Below, piece after piece: positions 30,801-39,620 of a stretch of DNA of 64,000 nucleotides (its first letter is position 1; every line of letters begins with the position of its first letter). The notes below the pieces were generated by a model. It searched no databases, was not told the origin of the DNA, and was given only the letters and a program-made list of their open reading frames with translations. The DNA is from Citrobacter freundii ATCC 8090 = MTCC 1658 = NBRC 12681. Its GTDB lineage: Bacteria; Pseudomonadota; Gammaproteobacteria; Enterobacterales; Enterobacteriaceae. The position numbers and the translations under genes are program-made. The DNA is taken from the NCBI RefSeq assembly GCF_011064845.1, contig NZ_CP049015.1:2170001-2234000 (forward strand), written 5' to 3'.

Positions 30801-30895
30801 TGGCTACCGGGTACTCCTGTCGCAGTCAGGTTAAACGCGTTGAAGGTACGGGCGTTCGCCACCCATTACAGGCACTGCTGGAGATTATAGGATGA
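27839..30895 (+). CDS. ydiJ: FAD/Fe-S D-2-hydroxyglutarate dehydrogenase YdiJ
   Basis: A 1018-residue multi-domain oxidoreductase. An N-terminal FAD-binding PCMH domain (PRGGGTGTNGQALN; ATLGGMINTDASGQGS) is followed by an FAD-oxidase C-terminal domain. Then come a ferredoxin-type part (ECNGNGLCFNF; CLACKACSTQCPIKIDVPEF) and a C-terminal cysteine-rich CCG-type domain (FGHCTEVTALPG; VGCCGMAGTYGHE). E. coli YdiJ has been reported to oxidise D-2-hydroxyglutarate. The ATG at 27839 is chosen by match to the E. coli N-terminus (MIPQISQAPG) and the nearby GGAAAGGG; 48 upstream codons are open but unsupported. It overlaps menI by 4 bases. Confidence 0.93.
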   Translation: MIPQISQAPGVVQLVLNFLQALEQQGFTGDTATSYADRLTMSTDNSIYQLLPDAVVFPRSTADVALIARLAAEPLFSSLIFTPRGGGTGTNGQALNQGIIVDMSRYMSRIIEINPQEGWVRVEAGVIKDQLNQFLKPYGYFFAPELSTSNRATLGGMINTDASGQGSLVYGKTSDHVLGIRAVLMGGDILDTQPMPIELAEMLGKSNTTIGRIYKTVYERCRDNRQLIMDKFPKLNRFLTGYDLRHVFNDEMTEFDLTRILTGSEGTLAFITEARLDITPLPKVRQLVNVKYDSFDSALRNAPVMVEARALSVETVDSKVLNLAREDIVWHSVSELITDVPDKEMLGLNIVEFAGDDEVLINSQVSALCERLDGLIARQEAGVIGWQLCTELAGVERIYAMRKKAVGLLGNAKGSAKPIPFAEDTCVPPEHLADYIAEFRALLDSHALSYGMFGHVDAGVLHVRPALDMCDPQQEVLMKRISDDVVALTAKYGGLLWGEHGKGFRAEYSPAFFGEELYRELRKVKSVFDPQNRLNPGKICPPEDVDAPMMKVDAVKRGTYDRQIPLAVRQEWRGAMECNGNGLCFNFDAKSPMCPSMKISLNRIHSPKGRATLVREWLRLLADRGIDPIQLEKELPEKRASLRSLIARTRNSWHARKGEYDFSHEVKEAMSGCLACKACSTQCPIKIDVPEFRSRFLQLYHTRYLRPLRDHMVATVESYAPLMARAPKTFNFFINQPLVRNLAKKHIGMVDLPLLSAPSLQRQLVGHRSANMTLEQLELLSLEQKARTVLVVQDPFTSYYDAQVVADFIRLVEKLGMQPVLLPFSPNGKAQHIKGFLNRFAKTAKKTSEFLNRVAKLNIPMVGVDPALVLCYRDEYKMVLGEQRGDFHVLLANEWLSKAVEAQQPVAVGGEPWYFFGHCTEVTALPGAPAQWAAIFARFGAKLENVSVGCCGMAGTYGHEVKNHQNSLGIYELSWHQAMQRLPRNRCLATGYSCRSQVKRVEGTGVRHPLQALLEIIG

Positions 30896-31302
30896 TCTGG
30901 AAACGTGAAGTCACACTCGAGGCGCTCAATGCCATGGGTGAAGGAAATATGGTTGGGTTGCTAGATATTCGTTTTGTGCACATTGGTGACGATACGCTGG
31001 AAGCTACAATGCCGGTGGACCATCGCACCAAACAACCCTTTGGGTTGCTGCACGGCGGCGCATCCGTGGTGCTGGCGGAAAGTATTGGTTCGGTAGCGGG
31101 ATACCTGTGTACTCAGGGTGAGCAGAAAGTGGTGGGCCTGGAGATCAACGCCAACCATATCCGTTCTGCGCGGGAAGGGCACGTCAGGGGCGTATGTCGC
31201 GCGTTACATACCGGCTCTCGTCACCAGGTTTGGCAAATAGAGATCTTCGATGAGCAGGGACGATTGTGCTGTACTTCGCGTCTGACGACCGCAATTTTGT
31301 GA
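30892..31302 (+). CDS. menI: 1,4-dihydroxy-2-naphthoyl-CoA hydrolase MenI (YdiI)
   Basis: A 136-residue hot-dog thioesterase that releases DHNA from its CoA ester in menaquinone synthesis. The active-site block HGGASVVLAESIGSVAG places the catalytic Glu at codon 63, as in E. coli YdiI. The start overlaps the ydiJ stop by 4 bases, so translation is coupled. Menaquinone supply fits the anaerobic respiration genes elsewhere in the window. Confidence 0.95.
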   Translation: MIWKREVTLEALNAMGEGNMVGLLDIRFVHIGDDTLEATMPVDHRTKQPFGLLHGGASVVLAESIGSVAGYLCTQGEQKVVGLEINANHIRSAREGHVRGVCRALHTGSRHQVWQIEIFDEQGRLCCTSRLTTAIL

Positions 31303-31379
31303 TGCATATTGCTTTTGGTCATTATCTGCACAGGGAATGGTGTTATACTGTGCAGGTTTTGAACACAAGCGAGGATGAT

Positions 31380-31568
31380 ATGTCTACCCAATTAGACCCT
31401 GCCCAACTGGCAATAGAATTTTTACGTCGTGATAAAACCGATCTTTCACCGGCTCAGTACCTGAAAAGGCTGAAACAGCTCGAACTGGAGTTTGCTGATT
31501 TACTGGCGCTCTCCTCGATGGAACTGAAAGAAGAGATCTATTTTGCCTGGCGCATGGGCGTTCATTGA
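31380..31568 (+). CDS. ydiH: Small conserved protein YdiH
   Basis: A 62-residue protein (MSTQLDPAQLAIEFLRRD at the start, MELKEEIYFAWRMGVH at the end) matching E. coli YdiH. It is hydrophilic and mostly helical in appearance, with no recognisable domain. GAGG precedes the ATG, and an extended -10-like TGTTATACT lies at about 31341-31349, so it probably has its own promoter. Function unknown. Confidence 0.87.
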   Translation: MSTQLDPAQLAIEFLRRDKTDLSPAQYLKRLKQLELEFADLLALSSMELKEEIYFAWRMGVH

Positions 31569-31591
31569 TTCCGGTATGCTTATCGTAACGA

Positions 31592-31620
31592 AACCCCGAC
31601 ACGTGTTCGGGGTTATTTTT
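31592..31620 (+). terminator. ydiH terminator
   Basis: The stem AACCCCGAC/GTTCGGGGTT around ACGT is followed by ATTTTT, a clear intrinsic terminator 24 bases after ydiH and just before the convergent end of the next gene. Confidence 0.88.
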
Positions 31621-31634
31621 GCCTTAAATCTTCA

Positions 31635-32486
31635 TTACCACTTCATCTCACCGCTGTTAACCTTCGCACTTAGTTCCAGCGAGCTTGCGTCCGCCAGACC
31701 TGGCCATGCTGCCGTCATGGTTTTAATCACATAATCCGATCCTTTCTTCGCCCCTAACACCTGCTCAAACGACTGCAAATAGTCCTGGGTGAAGCGAATA
31801 GCTTTATCGCCGGTTGGGCGTTCGCCAATGTAATGACCCGGGACCACTTGAGTGGGCTGTAAGCTCTGCATTTCGCTCAGTACGTTACGCCATGTACTAC
31901 GCTGTTCTTCAGATTGTGTATCCGCCGTCCAGACGTGAATACCTGAAGCCACGCCTGTGCCGCCAATAATGGCCCGATTCGCCGGGATCCAGATATACGC
32001 TGCATAATCGTTGGAGTGACGCAGTTCCAGCGGTTCACCATCAACCGTGAACTGCGTTTGCGTCGTCGCCTGCGGAACAGTGAGCGATGTTGGCGCGCCG
32101 TCCTTCATTTGCGGGCCCCAGAATTGCAGTTTGGCCTCTTTGGTGGCGCGGATATGGTCTACCACCTGCGGTGTTGCCAGAACTTTTACCTGTGGGAAAG
32201 CGTTGACGATGGGTTGCAGACCGAAATAGAAATCCGGATCGCCGGAAGTGATCACGATAGCCTTCAGCGTTTTACCGCTGGCGCGAATCATCTGCACCAG
32301 CTGTTCGCCATCTTTGGTGCTGAACTGGGCGTCAAACAAAATCGCCTCTTTGGGGCCAGACACCAGCGTCGAAGAGACCGGGAAAATACCCTTCTCCTGC
32401 GGATTATAGACGTCCAGCTGTAGCGGTGCGGCGAAAGCTGAAGACGAAAACAGAGGTAACAGCAGGGCCAGAGATTTAACTTTCAT
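31635..32486 (-). CDS. Exported metallo-beta-lactamase-fold protein with altered metal motif
   Basis: A 283-residue protein with a clear Sec signal peptide (MKVKSLALLLPLFSSSAFA) and an MBL-type layout: DAQFSTKDGEQLV, then VITSGDPDFYFGL where HxHxDH is expected, IIGGTGVASGIHVW, and a retained VVPGHYIG. In the usual motif positions only the Asp is conserved; the His positions read Ser, Asp and Phe. It may be a divergent hydrolase or may bind metal differently. It is divergent from a LysR regulator, a common arrangement for a regulated target. Substrate unknown; there is no basis to call it a resistance enzyme. Confidence 0.8.
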   Translation of the reverse strand: MKVKSLALLLPLFSSSAFAAPLQLDVYNPQEKGIFPVSSTLVSGPKEAILFDAQFSTKDGEQLVQMIRASGKTLKAIVITSGDPDFYFGLQPIVNAFPQVKVLATPQVVDHIRATKEAKLQFWGPQMKDGAPTSLTVPQATTQTQFTVDGEPLELRHSNDYAAYIWIPANRAIIGGTGVASGIHVWTADTQSEEQRSTWRNVLSEMQSLQPTQVVPGHYIGERPTGDKAIRFTQDYLQSFEQVLGAKKGSDYVIKTMTAAWPGLADASSLELSAKVNSGEMKW

Positions 32487-32608
32487 ACCAGGTAACCTTA
32501 TGCAGGGAATTGTCTTTTGATAGTTCCCGTATTTTAAGCATATTCGTATCTGTTAGAATTCCCTCATTAGGACATGCTGAGTTTCATAAAACGATCGGAT
32601 GGGATGCA

Positions 32609-33487
32609 ATGGACAGAGTGATGGCGGCAACGGTATTTAACCATATCTGTGATTTGGGCAGTCTGAGCGCCGCTGCACGTGCATTGGGGCTTTCCCGTCC
32701 GATGGTCAGTCGCTACCTCGACGAGATGGAAAAATGGGCAGGCGTAAGGCTTATCCATCGCTCATCGCGTCGCTTGACGATCACGCCGGCGGGTGAAGAG
32801 GCATTACTGAAAACGCGTTCTCTGGCGCAACTTTCGCTGGATATTGGTGCCGCCAGTGGCGCGCAAATTCCCTCCGGCACGCTACGTGTGGCCTGCGCCC
32901 ATTTTACCGCCATGCATATTCTTGCTCCGGTTCTGCCGGCGTTTATGGAGCAATATCCGCAATTACGTATTGAGGTGGAGATCAATAATCAACCGGTAAG
33001 CCTTGTGGGGGAACGCATCGATGTGGCGATCCGCATAACGGATAATCCCGAGCCAGGAACCATCGCCCGTCGGTTGGGCGACTGTAAATCGGTACTTTGC
33101 GCGTCCGCAGATTATCTGCATCAACATGGCACGCCTGAGACAGTCGACGATCTCACTCGGCACAATTGCCTGTACTACAGCGGTTTTGCCGGACAATCCT
33201 GGCACTTTTTGGATGCCCAGGGGCAGTCTGTCTCCGTTGCAATCAAAGGGAATTTGAGTGCAGGGATCTCTTCGCTGCTCTGCGAGTCGGCGGTGGCAGG
33301 AATGGGAATCGCGTTGGTGCCAGAACTGGAAGCGCAGGAAGGGCTGGCGCAGGGAGCGTTAATTCGATTACTGCCAGAACTTCAACCTAAATGCTTACCA
33401 ATTTATGGCTTATACCTTTCTCGGGAGCATCAGCCTGCGGGGCTACGTTTGCTGCTGGATGCGCTTAGTGGGGCGGCGCAATGCTAA
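32609..33487 (+). CDS. LysR-family transcription regulator
   Basis: A 292-residue regulator. The N-terminal winged helix (VFNHICDLGSLSAAARALGLSRPMVSRYLDEMEKWAG) is followed by the type 2 periplasmic-binding-protein effector domain. The ATG at 32609 has GGGA upstream and gives the standard LysR N-terminus; a further 33 open codons lie in the promoter region and are rejected. It is transcribed away from the MBL-fold gene, and LysR proteins usually control their divergent neighbour. No gene symbol is recognised. Confidence 0.88.
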   Translation: MDRVMAATVFNHICDLGSLSAAARALGLSRPMVSRYLDEMEKWAGVRLIHRSSRRLTITPAGEEALLKTRSLAQLSLDIGAASGAQIPSGTLRVACAHFTAMHILAPVLPAFMEQYPQLRIEVEINNQPVSLVGERIDVAIRITDNPEPGTIARRLGDCKSVLCASADYLHQHGTPETVDDLTRHNCLYYSGFAGQSWHFLDAQGQSVSVAIKGNLSAGISSLLCESAVAGMGIALVPELEAQEGLAQGALIRLLPELQPKCLPIYGLYLSREHQPAGLRLLLDALSGAAQC

Positions 33488-33584
33488 AAAGGTAGCTAAA
33501 CGTGCTCACAAAATAGTCAAACCGCAAGTTGTGTTAAAAAAAACTTAACGGTGTATGAGATTATTCTTATCGCCCCTTCAAGAG

Positions 33585-33668
33585 CTAAGCCATCGTGAGT
33601 GCCGGAGATAAGCGCCGGATGGGGCCGGAACCCTTAAGCCTGCCAGCAAGCAGACTTAAGGGTTTTTT
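33585..33668 (+). ncRNA. Candidate small RNA with strong intrinsic terminator
   Basis: A compact unit with no open frame ends in a 10-bp stem (33629-33638 with 33655-33664) followed by TTTTTT. Upstream bases contain a second potential hairpin (GTGAGTGCCGGAGATAAGCG, then CCGG repeats). A TTATTCTTAT -10-like element is near 33561. E. coli has the sRNA RydB between ydiH and sufA, so this could be its counterpart, but I cannot confirm the match from memory. The 5' end is a guess. Confidence 0.5.
33629..33668 (+). terminator. Terminator upstream of the suf region
   Basis: AACCCTTAAG pairs with CTTAAGGGTT around a 16-base loop, then a run of six T. It is too far (about 140 bases) and separated by non-coding sequence from the LysR gene to be simply its own end structure. 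Confidence 0.85.
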
Positions 33669-33830
33669 GTCATTAGCATATTATTTGAATAGTTGTTTTC
33701 CCTGTTTTTATCCCTACCTATCCCTTAAATAGACATTATCTATACATCTTTTAATCTTTGACCTGCCTGAACGATTAGATTTCTATAATCCATTATTAAT
33801 CAATGCATTGAACAAATAATTCCATTCCTG

Positions 33831-33855
33831 TAAACCCTCGCTGCAGGGTCTATGC
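33831..33855. promoter_or_regulatory. Possible IscR type 2 site upstream of suf
   Basis: TAAACCCTCGCTGCAGGGTCTATG resembles the type 2 IscR pattern (AxACCC…GGGTTTA type) known from the E. coli suf promoter. The assignment is by pattern and position only. Confidence 0.4.
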
Positions 33856-33911
33856 TTAGTAAAAGTAGTCAAAAAGGGCGGTTAACCCGAATGCCCCTGC
33901 TGTTGAGGGGT

Positions 33912-33930
33912 TGAAGTGATAATCATTATC
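33912..33930. promoter_or_regulatory. Fur box of the suf operon
   Basis: TGAAGTGATAATCATTATC matches the 19-base Fur consensus at 15 positions, with the right 14 bases perfect. It is about 50 bases upstream of sufA, as expected for iron-starvation induction of suf. Confidence 0.85.
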
Positions 33931-33977
33931 ACTAACATGTTGTTATAGCTTAAAAGCTAGTGACTCGAGGTAACCCT

Positions 33978-34346
33978 ATGGAATTGCATTCAGGAACATT
34001 TAACCCGGACGATTTTGCCTGGCGTGGACTGACGTTAACACCTGCGGCTGCGGCGCATATCCGTGAACTGGTGGCAAAGCAACCCGACATGTTGGGCGTG
34101 CGCCTGGGCGTGAAGCAAACGGGATGCGCGGGATTCGGCTACGTGCTGGATACCGTGCGCGAGGCCCAAAAAGACGATCTCCTGTTTGAAACGGATGGCG
34201 CCAGACTGTATGTGCCTTTACAGGCGATGCCGTTCATCGACGGCACAGAAGTCGATTTCGTTCGCGAAGGATTAAATCAGTTATTTAAATTTCATAACCC
34301 GAAAGCCCAGAACGAATGCGGCTGTGGCGAAAGTTTTGGGGTATAG
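33978..34346 (+). CDS. sufA: Fe-S cluster assembly A-type carrier SufA
   Basis: A 122-residue A-type carrier that accepts clusters from SufBCD and hands them to target proteins. The three cluster ligands are present as Cys50 (TGCAGFG) and the C-terminal CGC pair ([10 protein letters not shown]). The ATG at 33978 follows GAGGT; six extra upstream codons are not used. First gene of sufABCDSE, 8 bases before sufB. Confidence 0.96.
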   Translation: MELHSGTFNPDDFAWRGLTLTPAAAAHIRELVAKQPDMLGVRLGVKQTGCAGFGYVLDTVREAQKDDLLFETDGARLYVPLQAMPFIDGTEVDFVREGLNQLFKFHNPKAQNECGCGESFGV

Positions 34347-34354
34347 GCGGTACT

Positions 34355-35842
34355 ATGTCTCGTAATACTGAAGCAACTGACGATGTCAACACCTGGGCTG
34401 GCGGGCACCTTAATTACAAAGAGGGCTTCTTCACCCAACTGCAAACCGATGAGCTGGCGAAAGGGATCAACGAAGAGGTCGTGCGCGCGATTTCGGCAAA
34501 ACGTAATGAACCCGACTGGATGCTGGAATTCCGCCTGAATGCCTTTCGGGCATGGCTGACGATGGAAGAGCCGCACTGGCTAAAAGCGCACTACGACAAG
34601 CTGAATTATCAGGAGTACAGCTATTATTCCGCACCGTCCTGCGGTAACTGCGATGAAACCTGCGCGTCTGAGCCGGGAGCGGTGCAGCAAACGGGGGCGA
34701 ATGCGTTTTTAAGCAAAGAGGTTGAGGATGCCTTTGAACAGCTTGGCGTACCGGTCCGTGAAGGCAAAGAGGTGGCGGTTGATGCTATTTTTGACTCGGT
34801 ATCGGTGGCGACCACCTATCGCGACAAACTGGCGGAACAGGGCATTATTTTCTGTTCGTTCGGTGAGGCGATTCACGATCATCCTGAGCTGGTAAAACAA
34901 TATCTGGGCACCGTGGTTCCAGGTAATGACAACTTCTTTGCCGCGCTGAATGCAGCGGTGGCATCTGACGGCACGTTTATTTATGTACCGAAAGGCGTGC
35001 GTTGCCCCATGGAACTGTCGACCTATTTCCGTATCAATGCGGAAAAAACCGGGCAGTTTGAACGCACCATTCTGGTCGCGGATGAGGGCAGCTACGTCAG
35101 CTATATCGAGGGCTGTTCGGCTCCGGTGCGCGACAGCTACCAGCTGCATGCCGCGGTGGTAGAAGTCATCATCCACAAAGATGCCGAAGTGAAATACTCG
35201 ACGGTGCAAAACTGGTTCCCCGGGGATGGTAACACCGGCGGCATTTTGAACTTCGTCACCAAGCGCGCTCTGTGCGAAGGTGAAAACAGCAAAATGTCGT
35301 GGACGCAGTCGGAAACCGGCTCGGCCATTACCTGGAAATACCCAAGCTGCATTTTGCGTGGCGACAACTCTATCGGCGAATTCTACTCCGTGGCCCTGAC
35401 AAGTGGTCATCAGCAGGCCGATACAGGCACCAAGATGATCCACATCGGTAAAAACACCAAATCGACCATTATCTCGAAAGGGATCTCCGCCGGACACAGC
35501 CAGAACAGCTATCGCGGTTTAGTGAAAATCATGCCGACCGCCACCAACGCCCGCAACTATACCCAATGTGACTCGATGCTGATCGGGGCGGATTGCGGAG
35601 CGCACACATTCCCATATGTGGAGTGTCGTAACAACAGCGCCCAGCTCGAGCACGAAGCCACGACGTCGCGCATTGGCGAAGATCAGCTGTTTTACTGCCT
35701 GCAGCGCGGTATCAGCGAAGAGGATGCCATTTCGATGATCGTGAATGGTTTCTGTAAAGACGTGTTCTCTGAACTGCCGCTGGAATTTGCTGTGGAAGCG
35801 CAAAAACTTCTCGCCATAAGTCTTGAACACAGCGTCGGTTAA
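34355..35842 (+). CDS. sufB: Fe-S cluster scaffold subunit SufB
   Basis: The 495-residue scaffold of the SufBC2D complex on which new clusters form. Persulfide-accepting Cys405 lies in [11 protein letters not shown], and conserved Glu residues follow in [15 protein letters not shown]. The start [11 protein letters not shown] matches E. coli SufB; the 13 open codons upstream overlap sufA and are rejected. Under oxidative or iron stress this complex replaces the Isc system. Confidence 0.97.
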   Translation: MSRNTEATDDVNTWAGGHLNYKEGFFTQLQTDELAKGINEEVVRAISAKRNEPDWMLEFRLNAFRAWLTMEEPHWLKAHYDKLNYQEYSYYSAPSCGNCDETCASEPGAVQQTGANAFLSKEVEDAFEQLGVPVREGKEVAVDAIFDSVSVATTYRDKLAEQGIIFCSFGEAIHDHPELVKQYLGTVVPGNDNFFAALNAAVASDGTFIYVPKGVRCPMELSTYFRINAEKTGQFERTILVADEGSYVSYIEGCSAPVRDSYQLHAAVVEVIIHKDAEVKYSTVQNWFPGDGNTGGILNFVTKRALCEGENSKMSWTQSETGSAITWKYPSCILRGDNSIGEFYSVALTSGHQQADTGTKMIHIGKNTKSTIISKGISAGHSQNSYRGLVKIMPTATNARNYTQCDSMLIGADCGAHTFPYVECRNNSAQLEHEATTSRIGEDQLFYCLQRGISEEDAISMIVNGFCKDVFSELPLEFAVEAQKLLAISLEHSVG

Positions 35843-35858
35843 AATTTAAGGAAAGCAC

Positions 35859-36605
35859 ATGTTAAGCATCAAAGATTTACAGGTCAGTGTGGAAGATAAG
35901 GCGATCCTGCGTGGGCTGAGTCTTGAAATTCGCCCCGGAGAAGTGCACGCCATTATGGGGCCAAATGGTTCCGGGAAAAGTACGCTTTCCGCCACCCTGG
36001 CCGGACGTGATGACTATGAAGTCACCGGCGGGACGGTAGAATTCAACGGTAAGGATTTACTGGAACTGTCACCGGAAGACCGGGCCGGCGAAGGGATCTT
36101 TATGGCATTCCAGTATCCGGTGGAAATCCCCGGCGTCAGTAATCAGTTTTTCCTGCAAACGGCACTGAATGCGGTGCGCACCTACCGTGGTGAAGAGTCG
36201 CTGGACAGGTTTGACTTCCAGGATCTGATGGAAGAAAAAATTGCGTTGCTGAAGATGCCGGAAGATTTGCTCACGCGTTCGGTCAACGTTGGTTTCTCCG
36301 GCGGTGAGAAAAAGCGTAATGACATATTGCAAATGGCGGTGCTGGAGCCTCAGTTGTGCATTCTGGATGAGTCGGACTCCGGGCTGGATATCGATGCGCT
36401 GAAAATCGTCGCAGACGGCGTGAACTCACTACGCGACGGGCAACGTTCATTCATTATCGTCACCCATTATCAACGCATCCTGGACTATATCAAACCCGAT
36501 TATGTTCACGTTCTCTACCAGGGGCGAATAGTGAAGTCCGGTGATTTTACGCTGGTCAAACAACTTGAGGAGCAAGGTTATGGCTGGCTTAGCGAACAGC
36601 AGTAA
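35859..36605 (+). CDS. sufC: SufBCD complex ATPase SufC
   Basis: A 248-residue soluble ABC-type ATPase. Walker A GPNGSGKST, the SufC-type signature FSGGEKKRN, and Walker B LCILDESDSGLD are visible; the D-loop Ser-Asp in place of Glu-Pro is typical for SufC. It drives conformational change of SufB/SufD for iron entry. It follows sufB by 16 bases and overlaps sufD by 26 bases. Confidence 0.97.
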   Translation: MLSIKDLQVSVEDKAILRGLSLEIRPGEVHAIMGPNGSGKSTLSATLAGRDDYEVTGGTVEFNGKDLLELSPEDRAGEGIFMAFQYPVEIPGVSNQFFLQTALNAVRTYRGEESLDRFDFQDLMEEKIALLKMPEDLLTRSVNVGFSGGEKKRNDILQMAVLEPQLCILDESDSGLDIDALKIVADGVNSLRDGQRSFIIVTHYQRILDYIKPDYVHVLYQGRIVKSGDFTLVKQLEEQGYGWLSEQQ

Positions 36606-37851
36606 CGTGCTGCAACAGTGGCACCATCTGTTTGAAACGCAAGGTGAGACGCGCTCGCAACATGCCCAGCAGCATCTGCAGCAGATGCTGCGTCTGGGGC
36701 TGCCAACGCGTAAGCATGAGGACTGGAAATACACGCCGCTGGAGGGGTTAACCAATAGCCAGTTTGTCAGTCATGTCACTGAGATAACGTCAGCCCAGTG
36801 TGAAGCGTTAGCGCCGGCAATTGATGCCATACGACTGGTATTTGTCGACGGGCAATTCTCTCCAACGCTGAGCGACAGAGCGGAAGGTAGTGGTTTTGAC
36901 ATTACCATTGACGATGCGCGCCAGATGCTGCCAGCGGCTATCCAACCGGAAGTGTTTCTGCACCTGACCGAAAGCCTGTCGCGTAGCGTCACTCACATTC
37001 AGGTGAAGCGTAACCAGCGCCCAGCGAAACCGCTGCTGCTACTGCACATTACCCAGGGGCTGGCGGGCGATGAGGTGAACACGGCGCACTATCGCCACCA
37101 TCTGGAGCTGGCGGAAGGCGCAGAAGCCACCGTTATTGAACACTATGTCAGCCTCAGCGAGCTTCGCCATTTCACTGGCGCACGTTTAACCATGAATGTC
37201 GCGGCGAATGCGCACTTGCGCCACATCAAACTGGCGTTTGAGAACCCACAGAGCCACCATTTCGCGCACAATGACATTCAATTGGGGGCGGATGCCACGG
37301 CCGCCAGCCACAGTTTTTTACTCGGTGATGCGGTGCTGCGTCATAACACCAGCACCCAGCTTAACGGCGAAAACACCACGCTTCGGCTCAACAGCCTGGC
37401 AATGCCGGTGAAAAATGAAGTCTGCGACACCCGCACCTGGCTTGAGCATAACAAAGGATATTGCAACAGCCGCCAGCTGCATAAAACGATCGTCAGCGAT
37501 AAGGGGCGGGCGGTATTCAATGGCCTGATCAACGTCGCTCAGCACGCTATTAAAACTGATGGCCAGATGACCAACAATAATTTGCTGCTCGGTAAACTGG
37601 CGGAAGTGGATACCAAGCCGCAGCTTGAAATCTATGCCGACGACGTGAAATGCAGTCACGGGGCGACGGTAGGGCGGATCGACGACGAGCAGATGTTCTA
37701 TTTGCGTTCGCGCGGGATCGGCCAGCAAGATGCCCAACAAATGATTCTCTATGCGTTTGCCGCTGAGCTAACGGAAGCCCTGGGCGAGGAAACGCTGAAA
37801 CAACAGGTACTGGCACGGATCGCCCAACGCTTGCCGGGAGGCGTAGCATGA
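36580..37851 (+). CDS. sufD: SufBCD complex subunit SufD
   Basis: The 423-residue beta-helix paralogue of SufB that forms the other half of the scaffold and is needed for iron acquisition. The C-terminal SufBD core ([12 protein letters not shown], then [22 protein letters not shown]) contains the conserved His of SufD. AAGG precedes the ATG at 36580, inside sufC, giving the same 26-base overlap as E. coli. It overlaps sufS by 4 bases. Confidence 0.97.
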   Translation: MAGLANSSNVLQQWHHLFETQGETRSQHAQQHLQQMLRLGLPTRKHEDWKYTPLEGLTNSQFVSHVTEITSAQCEALAPAIDAIRLVFVDGQFSPTLSDRAEGSGFDITIDDARQMLPAAIQPEVFLHLTESLSRSVTHIQVKRNQRPAKPLLLLHITQGLAGDEVNTAHYRHHLELAEGAEATVIEHYVSLSELRHFTGARLTMNVAANAHLRHIKLAFENPQSHHFAHNDIQLGADATAASHSFLLGDAVLRHNTSTQLNGENTTLRLNSLAMPVKNEVCDTRTWLEHNKGYCNSRQLHKTIVSDKGRAVFNGLINVAQHAIKTDGQMTNNNLLLGKLAEVDTKPQLEIYADDVKCSHGATVGRIDDEQMFYLRSRGIGQQDAQQMILYAFAAELTEALGEETLKQQVLARIAQRLPGGVA

Positions 37852-39068
37852 CATTTCCCATTGAAAAAGTGCGGGCCGATTTTCCGGTTCTGACGCGTGA
37901 AGTGAATGGTTTACCGTTGGCGTATCTGGATAGCGCGGCCAGCGCGCAAAAGCCGAACCAGGTGATTGATGCCGAAGCCGAGTTCTACCGTCACGGCTAT
38001 GCGGCGGTCCACCGCGGTATCCATACGCTGAGCGCTCAGGCTACGGAAAAAATGGAGAATGTGCGCAAGCTCGTTTCGCTGTTTATTAACGCCCGCTCCG
38101 CCGAAGAGCTGGTGTTTGTTCGCGGTACGACGGAGGGCATCAATCTGGTGGCGAACAGCTGGGGCAGCAGCAATGTGCGGGCGGGCGATAACATTATCAT
38201 CAGCGAAATGGAGCACCATGCCAATATTGTGCCCTGGCAGATGCTGTGTGCCCGCGTAGGTGCAGAACTGCGCGTTATCCCGCTCAATGCCGATGGTACG
38301 TTGCAGCTGGAAACGCTGCCGACGCTGTTTGACGATCGCACGAAGCTGCTGGCGATTACCCACGTATCTAACGTGCTGGGCACGGAAAACCCGTTGGGTG
38401 AGATGATCGCGCTGGCGCATCAATACGGCGCGATAGTGCTGGTAGATGGTGCGCAGGCGGTGATGCATCATCAGGTGGATGTGCAGGCGCTGGATTGCGA
38501 TTTTTATGTTTTCTCCGGGCATAAACTTTACGGTCCAACCGGTATTGGCGTTCTGTATGCCAGAGAGTCGCTGCTGCAGGAGATGCCGCCGTGGGAAGGC
38601 GGTGGTTCAATGATTGCGACGGTGAGTTTGAGTCAGGGAACGACGTGGGCCAAAGCGCCCTGGCGGTTTGAAGCCGGAACGCCAAACACCGGGGGCATTA
38701 TCGGACTAGGCGCGGCTATTGAATATGTTTCAGCGCTGGGGCTGACTGAAATCAGCGAATATGAACAGTTCATGATGCGCTATGCGTTGGAACAGCTGGC
38801 GGATGTGCCGGATTTAACAATCTACGGACCGGATAACCGTCTGGGTGTGATTGCGTTTAACCTCGGCAAGCATCACGCCTATGACGTCGGGAGTTTTCTC
38901 GATAACTATGGCATCGCCGTGCGGACGGGGCATCACTGCGCAATGCCGCTGATGGCCTTTTATAACGTTCCCGCGATGTGCCGGGCGTCGATTGCAATGT
39001 ATAACACCCATGAAGAAGTGGATCGCCTGGTAACGGGCCTCAAGCGTATTCACCATTTACTGGGCTAA
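37848..39068 (+). CDS. sufS: Cysteine desulfurase SufS
   Basis: A 406-residue PLP enzyme (class V aminotransferase fold, group II NifS-like) that removes sulfur from cysteine. The PLP lysine is Lys226 (FSGHKLYGP) and the persulfide cysteine is Cys364 ([10 protein letters not shown]), both at E. coli positions. It delivers sulfur to SufE encoded 12 bases downstream. Confidence 0.98.
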   Translation: MTFPIEKVRADFPVLTREVNGLPLAYLDSAASAQKPNQVIDAEAEFYRHGYAAVHRGIHTLSAQATEKMENVRKLVSLFINARSAEELVFVRGTTEGINLVANSWGSSNVRAGDNIIISEMEHHANIVPWQMLCARVGAELRVIPLNADGTLQLETLPTLFDDRTKLLAITHVSNVLGTENPLGEMIALAHQYGAIVLVDGAQAVMHHQVDVQALDCDFYVFSGHKLYGPTGIGVLYARESLLQEMPPWEGGGSMIATVSLSQGTTWAKAPWRFEAGTPNTGGIIGLGAAIEYVSALGLTEISEYEQFMMRYALEQLADVPDLTIYGPDNRLGVIAFNLGKHHAYDVGSFLDNYGIAVRTGHHCAMPLMAFYNVPAMCRASIAMYNTHEEVDRLVTGLKRIHHLLG

Positions 39069-39080
39069 CAGGGAGGCGTT

Positions 39081-39497
39081 ATGGCTGCGCTACCGGATAA
39101 AGAAAAGTTGTTGCGTAATTTTCTGCGTTGCGCTAATTGGGAAGAGAAATACCTGTACATTATTGAACTGGGTCAGCGTTTGCCGGAACTAAACGATGAC
39201 TTACGCTGCCCGGAAAATAGCATTCAGGGATGCCAAAGCCAGGTATGGATTGTTATGCGTCAGAATGGTGAAGGGATTATTGAATTACAGGGCGACAGTG
39301 ATGCGGCAATTGTGAAAGGGCTTATTGCCGTGGTATTCATTTTGTATGATCGCATGACGGCTCAGGATATTGTGAATTTTGATGTGCGCCCGTGGTTTGA
39401 AAAAATGGCGCTCGCACAGCATCTCACACCGTCTCGTTCACAAGGGCTGGAGGCGATGATTCGGGCTATTCGCGCCAAAGCCGCAACTCTTAGCTAA
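39081..39497 (+). CDS. sufE: Sulfur acceptor protein SufE
   Basis: A 138-residue partner that stimulates SufS and carries persulfide to SufB. The acceptor is Cys51 in [14 protein letters not shown] lies before the ATG. Last gene of the suf operon; no strong hairpin with a T-run follows, but a REP-like element does. Confidence 0.97.
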   Translation: MAALPDKEKLLRNFLRCANWEEKYLYIIELGQRLPELNDDLRCPENSIQGCQSQVWIVMRQNGEGIIELQGDSDAAIVKGLIAVVFILYDRMTAQDIVNFDVRPWFEKMALAQHLTPSRSQGLEAMIRAIRAKAATLS

Positions 39498-39560
39498 ACT
39501 GATAAAACACGTCAACTTTCAGACCGACTTGAAAGCGTTCGTGTAAGGCAACGCAGTGAC

Positions 39561-39600
39561 TCGTAGGCCGGATCGGGCGCTCGCCGCCGTCCGGCAAGAA
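39561..39600. repeat. REP-like element between sufE and ldtE
   Basis: GTAGGCCGGATCGGGCG and CCGCCGTCCGGCA form an imperfect inverted pair with the REP core GCCGGAT. A single degenerate unit. Confidence 0.65.
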
Positions 39601-39620
39601 CGCCAGGGGGGTGAGTGAGT

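Noticed and set aside
31635..32486. Calling the MBL-fold protein a beta-lactamase
   Set aside because: The metal-binding His motif is missing, and the nearest family is of unknown substrate.
34709..35497. 262-codon open frame antisense to sufB
   Set aside because: Lies fully within sufB, with no ribosome site or recognisable domain.
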